DNA of 64,000 nt from CAXBCP01 sp963977005 (GCA_963977005.1 CAXBMQ010000007.1:1-64000); one strand, 5' to 3'. Counted from the first letter of the stretch, positions 27,495-36,313 are shown. Numbers and translations: made by a program. The notes: a model not told the origin generated them from the sequence alone.

Positions 27495-27791
27495 ATGACT
27501 GCCATTGTTCTTCACGTCGAACTGACCCTGCATCCCGAACATCGCGATGCCTATCTGGCCCGCGCCTTACAGCACAGGGAGAACGTTAACGCGAAAGAGC
27601 CCGCATGTCAGAGGTTCGAAATATCGGTAGAGGAAAACGATCCGAACGTGGTGAGGCTCTATGAAGTCTACGATGATGAAGCCGCCGTTCAGCACCATAT
27701 GGAGACGCCTTACATGATCGCCTACCGTGAAGAAACCGCGCCGATGATCGCGGAGCGCAAGCTGACCCGTGCGACCATGGCGCACGGCTGA
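27495..27791 (+). CDS. Antibiotic biosynthesis monooxygenase-fold (ABM) protein
   Basis: A 98-residue ferredoxin-like dimeric alpha-beta barrel protein: VLHVELTLHPEHRDAY at the start, CQRFEISVEENDPNVVRLYE in the centre and HMETPYMIAY near the end, all ABM/YgiN family patterns. AAAAGGA lies before the ATG at 27495. ABM proteins oxidise quinols or act in stress and many have no known substrate. It is followed 20 bases later by an MDR oxidoreductase, so the two are probably cotranscribed and may act on one quinone or enal substrate (inference). Confidence 0.88.
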   Translation: MTAIVLHVELTLHPEHRDAYLARALQHRENVNAKEPACQRFEISVEENDPNVVRLYEVYDDEAAVQHHMETPYMIAYREETAPMIAERKLTRATMAHG

Positions 27792-27811
27792 AACCCCCGC
27801 GTTCCAGCGCT

Positions 27812-28825
27812 ATGACATCGACCGAAAACCGTTGTGTTGTATTGAACGCGCGCCCGGTCGGGGTTCCGGGTCCCGAGTATTTCGATATCGCGTCGCGGCC
27901 CGTTCCGGTGCCGGCCGACGGTGAATTTCTGGTCCGCAACCTGTTCCTGTCCGTCGATCCGGCAATGCGAGGCTGGGTGAACGATGCGCCGAACTATTCG
28001 CCCCCGGTCCCGGTCGGAGATGTGATGCGGGCGATCGCGGTAGGCGAAGTCATCGAGTCCCGTCATCCGGGATACGCTGCGGGTGACCGGGTGTGCGGCA
28101 CCTTCGGCTGGCAGTATTATGCGGTGAGCGACGGCGGGAACGTGATGCGCAAGCTGGGCGCGGACGAAGCGCGACCGTCTCTGGCTCTCGGTGTCCTCGG
28201 GCTGAACGGCCTGACGGCCTATTTCGGCCTGCTCGACACCTGCACGCCGCAACCGGGGGAGACCGTCGTCGTCTCGACCGCCGCGGGCGCCGTCGGTTCC
28301 TGCGTCGGCCAGATTGCGAAGATAAAGGGGTGCCGCACGGTCGGTATTGCCGGAGGACCGGACAAGGTCGCGATATGCCGCGACCAGTTCCACTACGATA
28401 CGGCTATCGATTACCGGAATACCCCCGATCTCGGCGCAGAACTGTCGGCGGCCTGCCCCGACGGCGTGGATGTCTATTTCGACAATACCTGCGGGCCGAT
28501 CAGCGATGCCGTGTTCGAACGCCTGGCGCTGCATGCGCGGATTACCGTCTGCGGAACGGCCAGTCTGCAGGAATGGGACCCGATCCCGACAGGCCCGCGG
28601 GTGCACCGCCAGTTGCTCGTCGCCCGCGCGCGAATGACCGGTTTCCTGGTCCACGATTACAAGGACCGGTTTCCCGAAGCGGTCAGCCGGTTATCGGCCT
28701 GGATCGACGCCGGCCGGCTTGTCAGTCGCGAGCACGTGCTTGACGGAATCGAGCAGGCGCCCGGCGCGATCGGGATGCTCTATCGCGGCGAAAACACAGG
28801 AAAGCTGATCATCCGGCTCGATTAG
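27812..28825 (+). CDS. NADP-dependent oxidoreductase, zinc-free MDR (CurA/prostaglandin-reductase-like)
   Basis: A 337-residue medium-chain reductase of the zinc-independent class that reduces the C=C bond of alpha,beta-unsaturated carbonyls with NADPH. Characteristic segments: LFLSVDPAMRGWV (46-58), LGVLGLNGLTAYFGLL, the Rossmann loop TAAGAVGSCVGQIAK, and YFDNTCGPISDAV. These are the features of YncB/CurA-type and leukotriene B4 dehydrogenase-like proteins. No zinc-ligand Cys cluster is present. Likely operon with the ABM protein upstream; role probably detoxification or catabolism of enones. Confidence 0.9.
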   Translation: MTSTENRCVVLNARPVGVPGPEYFDIASRPVPVPADGEFLVRNLFLSVDPAMRGWVNDAPNYSPPVPVGDVMRAIAVGEVIESRHPGYAAGDRVCGTFGWQYYAVSDGGNVMRKLGADEARPSLALGVLGLNGLTAYFGLLDTCTPQPGETVVVSTAAGAVGSCVGQIAKIKGCRTVGIAGGPDKVAICRDQFHYDTAIDYRNTPDLGAELSAACPDGVDVYFDNTCGPISDAVFERLALHARITVCGTASLQEWDPIPTGPRVHRQLLVARARMTGFLVHDYKDRFPEAVSRLSAWIDAGRLVSREHVLDGIEQAPGAIGMLYRGENTGKLIIRLD

Positions 28826-28834
28826 GAACAGTTG

Positions 28835-29419
28835 TCAGACACCGGTGGCGAATTTCACCATGACGACGACGATCAGTACCTGGAATATTCCCTGCGACGC
28901 CAGCGTCAGAAAATAGGTGCGCATGCTGCGGCGGATCTTTTCAGGGTCCGGGTTGTCTTTACGCATTTCGAGATACGCCCGCAGATTGGCGGGTAGCAAC
29001 AGGCCGAGCCCCTGGACGGCGAGGATGGTGGCGATGACCAGTGCCGCGATGACCCACCAGAATTCCGGGTAGCCCAGATCAAGATATCCCATTCGGACGG
29101 CCAGGTACCAGCCCGATGTTGGCGCCATTATGCCGAGCGTCTGCATGATAAACAGTGTCTTCGGCAGCATCTTGAGCGAGAACGCGCGGCGAGTCTCGAA
29201 CGGCAGCGACCGGAGGACCGGTCCGACCACGAAGCCGAACAGGATATCGGCGCCGGTCAGCAGGATCCCGCTGGCGACATGCACGTACCGCAACGCCCAG
29301 TCGTTGCCCCAGACAATGGCCGCGACCATCGCACCGAGCGCGAGAAACACCCAGAACAGATTGCGGAAGTCGATGCCTTCCCAGATCCAGCGCGATGCTG
29401 TCGGTGCGGTGGTTGCCAT
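28835..29419 (-). CDS. Five-helix membrane protein (DUF2269-like)
   Basis: A 194-residue integral membrane protein with about five transmembrane segments (starting near residues 21, 45, 80, 112 and 165). The ATG at 29419 has GAGGGCAGA directly upstream; an in-frame ATG ten codons earlier has none. The helix containing VHVASGILLTGADILFG (a His near a Gly-rich helix) and the later GWYLA segment resemble DUF2269 proteins, which look like small cytochrome-b-type proteins, but haem binding is not shown. Follows the 2OG oxygenase in the same direction. Confidence 0.7.
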   Translation of the reverse strand: MATTAPTASRWIWEGIDFRNLFWVFLALGAMVAAIVWGNDWALRYVHVASGILLTGADILFGFVVGPVLRSLPFETRRAFSLKMLPKTLFIMQTLGIMAPTSGWYLAVRMGYLDLGYPEFWWVIAALVIATILAVQGLGLLLPANLRAYLEMRKDNPDPEKIRRSMRTYFLTLASQGIFQVLIVVVMVKFATGV

Positions 29420-29507
29420 TCTGCCCTCGTTTGCGGTGTTCGCCGGCACTTTCGCCGGCGCCGAAGATTAATGCCGTAATTTGCGCAAGGCAAAACGGCC
29501 ATTCGGA

Positions 29508-30128
29508 TCAGCGAAAGGCAGGTCCGTGTACCCAGGCCACGAGCGCGTATCGCACGCCGGAGACCAGCGGCGTGACGCTGTGGCGCACAAAGCTGGGAAA
29601 CAGAATGGCGGTACCCGGTTCCTTCGGTGCGCACCAGGCCGTCTCGTCGCGGTCGATCTGCAATCCGCCGCCCGTGTAACTGTCCGGTGCGCTGAGCTGG
29701 ATCGACAGGGACAGTTTGCGGGTTGCGCTGTGTCCGCCGGCGCCGATATCGACATGGGTGTCGTAGCGCCCGGCGGCGGTTGCCGCGCCGGACGTCACGA
29801 CAGGCGCGCTATAGCGGAGAATCTGGGCGCTTTCGCGGAATTCCTCGAGGTCGAAGCGAAAAATATCCCGATTTGTCACCGCGACGAGTTCCGCAAGCCT
29901 GACAAATATCCAGGCGGTTTCGGGGCTGTCGTCCAGCCAGAGCGTCTGGCAGATACGCGTGTCCGTCTCAATCCCGCCCGACAAGCGCCCGGGGGTTGTG
30001 TCCGGCGATGTATCGAAGACGCCGATCAGGCGCACACATTCGTCTGGCGAAAATGTGCCCGGTCGCAGGCACGGATCGGTGAGCAAAACCACGGGGGCGG
30101 CACCCTTGTATCCAGGAAAACGAAGCAT
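29508..30128 (-). CDS. 2-oxoglutarate/Fe(II)-dependent oxygenase (prolyl-4-hydroxylase fold)
   Basis: A 206-residue cytoplasmic oxygenase with the full facial triad: His125 and Asp127 in YDTHVDIG, His183 in FVRHSVTPL, and the 2-oxoglutarate Arg193 in SGVRYALVAWV. SIQLSAPDSYTGGGLQI and the LFPSF strand preceding the last His are typical of PiuC/P4Hc-family members. The substrate is unknown; some relatives are linked to iron status or act on peptides. The gene is 59 bases from the upstream GIY-YIG gene and 88 from the downstream membrane protein, all leftward. Confidence 0.88.
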   Translation of the reverse strand: MLRFPGYKGAAPVVLLTDPCLRPGTFSPDECVRLIGVFDTSPDTTPGRLSGGIETDTRICQTLWLDDSPETAWIFVRLAELVAVTNRDIFRFDLEEFRESAQILRYSAPVVTSGAATAAGRYDTHVDIGAGGHSATRKLSLSIQLSAPDSYTGGGLQIDRDETAWCAPKEPGTAILFPSFVRHSVTPLVSGVRYALVAWVHGPAFR

Positions 30129-30187
30129 CGGTCCGTATCGAATAGAGAGTGACGTGCGACGAGCTTACGCCTGTATTCAGCGGTGCG

Positions 30188-30457
30188 CTATGACGATATG
30201 TGCAGCGGGATATGGGACGGCAGAACCGCCTTGCGGAAGCGCCGGTCGCGCTTCAGGTGCCATTCGCGGCTCATCGCCGCACCGCGGGTGTCGTGGCGTT
30301 CGGCGTAAAGCAGGACCCAGGTCCGGCCGCGTGTCGATTTGGCGCCCGTTCCGGCGTTATGGGAGGCGAGCCTGGCGTCGAGGTCGGTTGTCCAGCCGAC
30401 ATAGGTACGCCAGCCCGACGCGGTCTCGCTGCCGAGGATATACGTAAAATTGCTCAT
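30188..30457 (-). CDS. GIY-YIG nuclease-fold protein
   Basis: An 89-residue single-domain protein. The GIY-YIG signature appears as FTYILGS (4-10) and TYVGWT (18-23), with the catalytic Arg29 in DLDARLASHN and Glu65 in AMSREWHLKR. It is the size of UPF0213/YhbQ-like proteins, whose activity is on structured DNA or remains unproven. The ATG at 30457 was chosen, since the frame upstream (to 30640) carries no family sequence. Not linked to any mobile element here. Confidence 0.88.
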   Translation of the reverse strand: MSNFTYILGSETASGWRTYVGWTTDLDARLASHNAGTGAKSTRGRTWVLLYAERHDTRGAAMSREWHLKRDRRFRKAVLPSHIPLHISS

Positions 30458-30645
30458 TGCGATGCAGTGTAGCGTATCGCCGGGCGAATCCGGCGGGACG
30501 GGCGGAGACCGGCACCTGTGTGGGGCGGTCCCGTTGCCTTCGTTCTTAAAGCCGTCCCCGCACGGCGGAAATCTGTCTTCCGGTTTCCCCGCAGGGCGAC
30601 TCACCCGTACTGGCAAAACCCCTGTGCACACGTTACCCATAGACG

Positions 30646-31467
30646 ATGGCAGGGTATGAAATCTGGGCGCTTTGCGCCGTTGCCGGCGTGTTTCTGGCGG
30701 GGGGCGTGGTCAAGGGCGGCATCGGTCTGGGATTGCCGACCGTCAGTATCGGGCTGATGGCGATCTGGATGCCTGTCGAGCAGGCGGCGGGCATTCTCAT
30801 CCTGCCGGTGATTCTGACCAATATCTGGCAGGCGTTTTTCGGGACCGCCTTGAAGCTGATCTTTGCGCGGCTCTGGACGATGCTGATCGCGATGATGATC
30901 GGCTCCGCCGCGGCGGCCATTCTGATTGCTTCGGCCGACCAGGCGCTTGCCGCGGGGCTTCTGGGGACCATGCTCATCGTCTATGCGGTGCTCGCATTAA
31001 GCGGCGCGCGGTTCAGCGTGCCGGTACCGATGGAACGCTACCTGAGCCCGGTCATCGGGCTGGCCACCGGCCTGATTTCCGGCGCGACGGCGATTTTCGT
31101 GATCCCCGCGGTGCCTTATCTGCAGTCCCTGAATTTCGCGGCGGGCCGCCCGGGGCGCGAGGACGACCCTGCCGATCCGACACGCGCGACCGACGAGACG
31201 ATGATCAAGGATGCGCTGATTCAGTCGCTCGGGATCACGGTGCTTGTCGCCTCGGCGGGGCTGGCGATCGGGCTCGGCGCCAAGGGAAACCTGCCGCTTG
31301 CCGTTGTCGTGCCGGGCCTGATCGGCACTGCGACCGCAATTCTCGGCATGGTCGCGGGGCGCAGCATAAGAAACAGGCTGTCCCTCGAAGTGTTTCGCCG
31401 CTGGGTGCTGTCGGCGCTGGTCGTACTTGGAATCGTAATGGTCGCGCGGGCGACCGGACTGACCTAG
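30646..31467 (+). CDS. TauE/SafE-family membrane transporter
   Basis: A 273-residue integral membrane protein with seven to eight hydrophobic segments and the two internally repeated halves of the TSUP (DUF81) family, seen in VKGGIGLGLPTVSIGL near residue 27 and a related ATGLISGATAIFVIPAVPYL near 140. Relatives export sulfite, sulfoacetate or other anions. A cytoplasmic, charged loop follows the fourth helix. Divergent from the GIY-YIG gene and convergent with msrA. No sulfonate genes adjoin it, so the substrate is open. Confidence 0.88.
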   Translation: MAGYEIWALCAVAGVFLAGGVVKGGIGLGLPTVSIGLMAIWMPVEQAAGILILPVILTNIWQAFFGTALKLIFARLWTMLIAMMIGSAAAAILIASADQALAAGLLGTMLIVYAVLALSGARFSVPVPMERYLSPVIGLATGLISGATAIFVIPAVPYLQSLNFAAGRPGREDDPADPTRATDETMIKDALIQSLGITVLVASAGLAIGLGAKGNLPLAVVVPGLIGTATAILGMVAGRSIRNRLSLEVFRRWVLSALVVLGIVMVARATGLT

Positions 31468-31493
31468 GCGAGGCCGACCTCTGCGAGACGGGC

Positions 31494-32132
31494 CTAGCTC
31501 GCCTCGTCCTTCTTCGGGATACCGGTATAGGCCTTGTCGCCCCAGAGCATTTCCACCTTCTGGTTGCGCCCGCAATTCCAGCGATAGTACTTGTAACGCA
31601 GCGGTTTCTTGGTGTGATAATCCTGATGATATTCCTCGGCCCGATAGAATGTGGCGGCGGTCTCCACCGGGGTGAAAATCTTCTTGCCGAGATCCTTCAT
31701 CGCCTGGGCCTTGGAAGCTTCCGCGAGTTGGCGCTGCTCGTCGTTATGCACAAAGACGGCGGTCTGATACGGCACGCCGCGATCGCAGAACTGGCCGCCG
31801 GAATCGACCGGGTCGACCGAGTGCCAGAACACCGTCAATAACTGCGCATAGGTCACTTTTTTCGGATCGTAGGTGATCTGCAACGCTTCGCGGTGACCGG
31901 TATCGCCGCGCGATACCTCACGATAGGTCGGGTTTTCGGTCTTGCCCCCGGTGTAGCCCGACACGGTGGCGATGACGCCGGGCACCTTGTCGAAATCCGC
32001 TTCAATGCACCAGAAACAGCCGCCGGCGAACGTCGCGACCGCGGTTCCGCTCGCCGCTTTCTGGGCACCCGCGCCGGGTGCACCGAGGGCAAGGCCGAGG
32101 ACCGCGCAGGCGGCAAGGATCGATTTTCTCAT
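31494..32132 (-). CDS. msrA: Peptide-methionine (S)-S-oxide reductase, exported
   Basis: A 212-residue MsrA reducing methionine-S-sulfoxide in proteins. The nucleophile Cys39 lies in GGCFWCIEA, with ENPTYREVSRGDTGHREAL, EEYHQDY and a C-terminal Cys in WNCGRN as recycling residue. An N-terminal signal peptide (1-23, Ala-rich with GAQK end) shows that this copy is periplasmic, where it would depend on a membrane electron donor. The ATG at 32132 was used; the frame extends upstream without function. Downstream of, and in the same direction as, an ECF sigma/anti-sigma unit, which often controls oxidative-damage repair, so it may belong to that regulon (inference). Confidence 0.93.
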   Translation of the reverse strand: MRKSILAACAVLGLALGAPGAGAQKAASGTAVATFAGGCFWCIEADFDKVPGVIATVSGYTGGKTENPTYREVSRGDTGHREALQITYDPKKVTYAQLLTVFWHSVDPVDSGGQFCDRGVPYQTAVFVHNDEQRQLAEASKAQAMKDLGKKIFTPVETAATFYRAEEYHQDYHTKKPLRYKYYRWNCGRNQKVEMLWGDKAYTGIPKKDEAS

Positions 32133-32247
32133 GGCGTTTCTCCCGTCATTGACCCGGTGAATATGGGCATAATCTTGGCGGTGCGGGGTAACATTGCCGT
32201 GACCCCGCGAGAAAGATCGAATGCAGTTGGGGAGTAGGGCTATGCCC

Positions 32248-32613
32248 CTATTCGAGCGGCATGCCGGCGATCGAAAAGGACTCTGCCGGCGTGGCGCTGT
32301 CGTCGCCCATTTCGACGTCCGAGACCGGAATTTCGCCGGCCGGGTCGAGGATCGCCGCAATTGACGCCGGCGGTGCGGTCGTCGCAAGCGGCGCTACGTT
32401 GCCCGAATTCGCGATGTGCAGCATTGCCGCGGCCCCAAGGGCCATTACGAGTGCCGCCGCTGCCGCGTGCCGCGGCGTCACGAATACTCTCTGCGGGGCA
32501 GGCGCCATTTGATGGACCCGGCGGACCAGGGTGTCGGACGGGACCGGCGGCCTTAACCGGTCGAGCGCGGCATCAAGCTGATTATCGTTCAATGTGCGGT
32601 CCTGCTTACTCAT
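32248..32613 (-). CDS. Probable anti-sigma factor (membrane-anchored)
   Basis: A 121-residue protein with a short cytoplasmic N-terminal helix region (DNQLDAALDRLRPP), one transmembrane segment (about 50-68, AAAAALVMALGAAAML) and an acidic, Pro/Ala-rich periplasmic tail. The size and topology fit anti-sigma factors, although no ZAS Cys/His motif is present. The ATG at 32613 overlaps the stop of the ECF sigma gene as ATGA, so they are translationally coupled. Assignment depends mainly on this position. Confidence 0.7.
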   Translation of the reverse strand: MSKQDRTLNDNQLDAALDRLRPPVPSDTLVRRVHQMAPAPQRVFVTPRHAAAAALVMALGAAAMLHIANSGNVAPLATTAPPASIAAILDPAGEIPVSDVEMGDDSATPAESFSIAGMPLE

Positions 32614-33185
32614 GATCCTGCTCCAATCAGGTCTTCTCTGTTCGGTTCGAGGGCGGCGCGCATCGATTTCCGTGCCCGTGCCAGCAGCGATTCCGCCGCA
32701 TGTTCGCTGACCGCCAGCATTTCGGCCGCCTCCTTCACGGTATATCCCTGATAATAAACAAGGATTAACACGACCTGCTGGCGGGTCGGCAGTGCGATCA
32801 GCGCCTTGTGCACCACACGGCGGGCATCCAGTTTTCCGTCGAGATGCGGCTGGATGTCGATAACCGACGTTTCCTCGGCGTCCTCTATCGGCGATTCCGG
32901 TTTGCGCGCCCGCTGGCGGTCGATCACGAGGTTGCCGGCCACGCGGTACAGCCAGGTCCGCACCTTTGCGCCGTCCGGTTCCCAAGTCAGGGCTTTCTTC
33001 GCGAACCGCAGCAGGGTTTCCTGCGCGATATCCTCCGCTTCCACCCGGTCGCCAAGTCGGTACCACGCGAAAGAAACGACAGCCGAGAGATGACGGTCCG
33101 CCAGCGCCGCCCAGGCGGATTGGTCGCCCGCAGCGGCGCGACGAACCAGTTCGTCATCCGTGATATCGTTCAGCTCGTCGGCCAT
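32610..33185 (-). CDS. ECF RNA polymerase sigma factor
   Basis: A 191-residue extracytoplasmic-function sigma factor. Region 2 is visible as SAVVSFAWYRLGDRVEAEDIAQETLLRFAK (given in parts: VSFAWYRLGDRVEAEDIAQE), and region 4 as ALPTRQQVVLILVYYQGYTVKEAAEML with a helix-turn-helix around EHAAESLLARARK. The open frame runs further upstream, but the ATG at 33185 begins the conserved DDELVRRAAAGD helix. Coupled to the anti-sigma gene (ATGA) and 31 bases downstream of the EF-hand gene in the same direction. It likely redirects RNA polymerase to an envelope or oxidative stress regulon, released when the anti-sigma is inactivated. Confidence 0.92.
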   Translation of the reverse strand: MADELNDITDDELVRRAAAGDQSAWAALADRHLSAVVSFAWYRLGDRVEAEDIAQETLLRFAKKALTWEPDGAKVRTWLYRVAGNLVIDRQRARKPESPIEDAEETSVIDIQPHLDGKLDARRVVHKALIALPTRQQVVLILVYYQGYTVKEAAEMLAVSEHAAESLLARARKSMRAALEPNREDLIGAGS

Positions 33186-33216
33186 GTCTTGTATACGCGG
33201 CCTTTCCGGGTTCGGG

Positions 33217-33675
33217 TCAGCGGTGTTTGCGGTATCCGCGGCCGCTCCGCTTGAAATGCGGCACTTCCTCGGTCGTAACGCCGCCATCGGCGTCTTTGTC
33301 GTAGCGCTTGAACCAACGCGCCGACGGGTTGGCAATCTCGTCCGCGGTCAGCGCCTGGTCGCCGTTGGCATCCATCAGGTCGAACAGGGTCGTGGTGTGC
33401 AGTTTCTGAAACCACCATCCGCGCCGGCGGAATTCATCGACCGACAGTTTGCCGTCGCCGTCGAGATCCGCGGCGGCGATAAGCCGGGCCTGTTCGGCGC
33501 GGATCTCGGCGAGCGAAATCTTGCCGTCGCCGTTGGTGTCAAGCAGGCTGAACGTACGCGAGACCCCGTCGCCCTTACCTGTTTTGTCCGGTGATTGCGC
33601 CTGTACAGGGCCGCTTATCAGGAGTGCCGCGAGGCTGCCTGCGAGTGCGAGTTTGAAGCTATTTGCCGTTGCCAT
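33217..33675 (-). CDS. Exported EF-hand calcium-binding protein
   Basis: A 152-residue secreted protein with a signal peptide (1-26, VQA end) and four EF-hand loops: DTNGDGKISLAE (46-57), DLDGDGKLSVDE (70-81), DANGDQALTADE (102-113) and DKDADGGVTTEE (126-137). The first two have all ligands; the third keeps them with Gln at one backbone position, and the fourth is weaker. It lies 31 bases upstream of an ECF sigma factor in the same direction. It could be a periplasmic calcium sensor for that system, or simply share its promoter. No enzyme domain is present. Confidence 0.9.
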   Translation of the reverse strand: MATANSFKLALAGSLAALLISGPVQAQSPDKTGKGDGVSRTFSLLDTNGDGKISLAEIRAEQARLIAAADLDGDGKLSVDEFRRRGWWFQKLHTTTLFDLMDANGDQALTADEIANPSARWFKRYDKDADGGVTTEEVPHFKRSGRGYRKHR

Positions 33676-33872
33676 CGTATTTTCCTCTGCTGGAAAAGGT
33701 TTATACCCGTTATCACGCGGCCCTTCGGAAATTCCCGTCGCAATTATCGTAGTCTAGCCGCAATTGATATGCAGAACGAGCCTGGCGGTGCGTGGATGAA
33801 GTTTCGCCGCCGACTTGAAAAGCGGCGGGATTTCGCGTTTTGTCAGGCATAAATCAAGAAAGGATACGATAG

Positions 33873-35321
33873 ATGGCGTATGAGAGTCTTCGTCCCTGGC
33901 TGCAGGTGCTGGAGCAGCAGGGCATGTTCAAATGGGTCGACAAGGAAGTCGACAAGGATTGGGAAGTCGGTGCGGTAATGCGCATGATTTTCCGCGCCAT
34001 GGATGAAGACAACCGCTACGGCATCGGTTTTCGTAATATCAAGGGCCATGAAGGCGGCCGGATCGTCGGCGGCGTGGTCGCGGCCTCGCGCAGGATGATC
34101 GCCACCGCGCTGGACTGCGAACCCTCGCTCGAGGCCATCCACGAACGTGTCACCAGCGGCATGAATGCGCCGATCGAACCGGTCGTGGTCGAAACCGGCC
34201 CGGTGAAAGACGTGATCATCAAGGGCGACGATATCGACCTGACGAAGCTGCCGGTGCCGATCTGGACGCCGGAAAAGGACGCCGGCCCGTATCTGACGCC
34301 GCTCTGGGTCACCAAGGATCCCGATACGGGGCGGCGCAATATCGGCATCCGCCGCTGCCAGATCAAAAGCAAGAATACGACCGGCATATTGTTCGGCGCG
34401 CCGGACCGCGGCGGGGCGATCCATCATGCGAAGTACAAGGCGCGCGGCGAACACATGCCGGCGGCGATCTTCGTCGGCGGTGACCCGGTCCAGTATCTGG
34501 TCGCGCCGGCGCGATACGGTGCCGACGAACTTGCCGTTGCCGGCGGTATCCGCGGCGAGGCGATCGAGATGGTCAAGTGCGAGACCGTCGACCTGGAGGT
34601 CCCGGCCCATGCCGAGATCGTCATCGAGGGCGAGGTGCTGATGGATTACACCGAGCCCGAAGGTCCGTTCGGCGAGTTCACCGGCTACATGGCGGGCGGG
34701 CGCGAAGGACCGGTTTTCCGAGTAACCTGCATCACCCACCGGAAAGACCCCATCGTGATGGGGGTGATCAGCCAGTTCCCGCCGTCGGAATCGTCGATGA
34801 TTAAGCGTGCGCTGCTCGAAGCGGGCCTGAAGAAACACCTGACCGAGGATCTGAACCTGCCCGGTATCCACGATGTGCATGCCCTCGAGGCGGGCGGCGG
34901 CACGGCGACGCTGTGGATCAGTATGAAGAAGATGTATTCCGGGCATGTCGACCAGACGGCCTTCGGCACGATGGGCCATTTCGGCATGAGCTATTTCAAG
35001 TGGATCGTCATCTGCGACGACGATATCGATATCAACGATCCGTTCATGCGCGACTGGGTCATGGCGTGGCGGGTGCGCCCGGACAAGGATATCAAGACGA
35101 TCCCCGATACCGCCTCGGTCGAGCTCGATCCGTCCTCGTTCGAGCCGGGTAAGACCCAGGCCGATATCGGCGGCACCAAGATGGTGATTGATGCGACAAA
35201 GAAATGGGACTACCCGGCCGTGTCGCTGCCGCCGCTCGAGAAAATGCGCGAGGTCGCCGATAACTGGAGCGATTACGGCCTGCCGCCGCTGGACGAGCTG
35301 AAACTGCCGCGGGAGGAATAG
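33873..35321 (+). CDS. UbiD-family decarboxylase
   Basis: A 482-residue prenylated-FMN-dependent (de)carboxylase. The family pattern is clear: NIGIRRCQIKSKNTTGI in the cofactor domain, ILFGAPDRGGAIHHAKY, and EGPFGEFTGYMAGGREGPVF with catalytic Glu267. AAAGGA precedes the ATG. There is no ubiX-type flavin prenyltransferase in the window and no ubiquinone genes around, so this is more likely one of the many catabolic UbiD enzymes acting on an aromatic, heteroaromatic or unsaturated acid. The neighbouring esterase, methyltransferase and oxygenase genes fit a catabolic role but do not fix the substrate. Confidence 0.92.
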   Translation: MAYESLRPWLQVLEQQGMFKWVDKEVDKDWEVGAVMRMIFRAMDEDNRYGIGFRNIKGHEGGRIVGGVVAASRRMIATALDCEPSLEAIHERVTSGMNAPIEPVVVETGPVKDVIIKGDDIDLTKLPVPIWTPEKDAGPYLTPLWVTKDPDTGRRNIGIRRCQIKSKNTTGILFGAPDRGGAIHHAKYKARGEHMPAAIFVGGDPVQYLVAPARYGADELAVAGGIRGEAIEMVKCETVDLEVPAHAEIVIEGEVLMDYTEPEGPFGEFTGYMAGGREGPVFRVTCITHRKDPIVMGVISQFPPSESSMIKRALLEAGLKKHLTEDLNLPGIHDVHALEAGGGTATLWISMKKMYSGHVDQTAFGTMGHFGMSYFKWIVICDDDIDINDPFMRDWVMAWRVRPDKDIKTIPDTASVELDPSSFEPGKTQADIGGTKMVIDATKKWDYPAVSLPPLEKMREVADNWSDYGLPPLDELKLPREE

Positions 35322-35375
35322 AGGCCCGAAACTGCTCTGAGGAGAGTGGGGCGCAGGCCTGCCCGGCAATCTAAT

Positions 35376-35396
35376 CCCCCGGTCATGTACCGGGGG
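35376..35396. terminator. Hairpin CCCCCGGT/ACCGGGGG between convergent genes
   Basis: Eight-base perfect stem with a CATGT loop, 55 bases after the UbiD stop. No U-tract follows directly. It probably serves as a transcription barrier or RNA 3' end for one or both convergent genes. Confidence 0.5.
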
Positions 35397-35431
35397 GCAC
35401 TTCAACGGTTCGCGCGATATCTGCCGTGGAT

Positions 35432-35450
35432 CCCCGGCACAGGGCCGGGG
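35432..35450. terminator. Hairpin CCCCGGC/GCCGGGG, REP-like, between convergent genes
   Basis: Seven-base stem, loop ACAGG, followed by AAGTAGGATTTTT on the plus strand. The wording GGATCCCCGGCAC...GCCGGGG is a common alphaproteobacterial intergenic repeat type. Likely terminator for UbiD, and read from the other side for the esterase gene. Confidence 0.5.
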
Positions 35451-35476
35451 AAGTAGGATTTTTCTCCTATGACCGG

Positions 35477-36259
35477 CTATTTTTTGCCGACAGCCCCGAG
35501 AAACGCCTTTACCGTTTTCACAAACGCTTCCGGCTGGTCGGCGTGGACCCAGTGGTTGGCGTCCTTGATCGTCACCGTGCGCGATTTCGGGAACAGTTCC
35601 GAGATGCGATCGCGGTGGCTGTCGCGGATATAGCCCGACTCCGAGCCGGCGATAAAAACCGCCGGCTTGTCATACGTCGCCCCCGGCGGCGGGCTGAAGG
35701 CGGAGATCGCGCTCATCCCGGCCGAAATGGCGGTCAGGTTGATGCGCCACTGAAAGCCGCCATTGGCGCGTTCCAGGTTTGTCATCAGAAAGGCGGTAAT
35801 CCCGGGGTCGTCGACCTGGTCGCGTAGCTCCTCTTCCAGTTCCGACCGGCGGTGGTCGCCCGACAGGTCGAGCATCTGCATGGCGGCGATATAGTCGAGC
35901 ATGTCATGGCCGTATGTTACCGGCGCGATGTCGACCACGATAAGCGCCTTCACCAGACCGGGTTCCGCAAGGGCAAGCTGCATCGCGACCTTGCCGCCCA
36001 TGGAGTGGCCCATGACGACGGGGTCGATGAGCCCCTGACTGGCGATGAACCCGGCGACGTCCCCGGCCATTTCCTCATATGTCATTGTCATCGCGCGTTC
36101 CGAGGCGCCGTGATTGCGCAGATCGAGCGCGTAGACACGGTGGGTGTCGCCCAGGTCGCGCGCATGCCCGGCCCAGTTGCGCGCAGAGCCGAAAAGCCCG
36201 TGGAGCACGATCAGTGGCGGGCCGTCCGTGCCGTATTCGTTGAATTGCAGTTTGACCAT
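35477..36259 (-). CDS. Alpha/beta-fold hydrolase (YbfF-like esterase)
   Basis: A 260-residue serine hydrolase. LHGLFGSARNWAGHA (19-33) gives the oxyanion hole, DLRNHGAS (46-53) is the YbfF-type loop, GHSMGGK (84-90) carries nucleophile Ser86, and the late DANHWVHADQPEAF supplies the His. YbfF-type enzymes hydrolyse acyl esters or acyl-CoA. The ATG at 36259 starts the conserved first strand; a GTG five codons upstream at 36274 is the alternative and neither has a strong ribosome site. Last gene of a leftward unit with a VOC protein and a methyltransferase. Confidence 0.87.
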   Translation of the reverse strand: MVKLQFNEYGTDGPPLIVLHGLFGSARNWAGHARDLGDTHRVYALDLRNHGASERAMTMTYEEMAGDVAGFIASQGLIDPVVMGHSMGGKVAMQLALAEPGLVKALIVVDIAPVTYGHDMLDYIAAMQMLDLSGDHRRSELEEELRDQVDDPGITAFLMTNLERANGGFQWRINLTAISAGMSAISAFSPPPGATYDKPAVFIAGSESGYIRDSHRDRISELFPKSRTVTIKDANHWVHADQPEAFVKTVKAFLGAVGKK

Positions 36260-36313
36260 GCGGGGACGTATCACGCCGCCGTGCGCTTGTCACCGGCGGC
36301 ATTTCGCCCGCGG

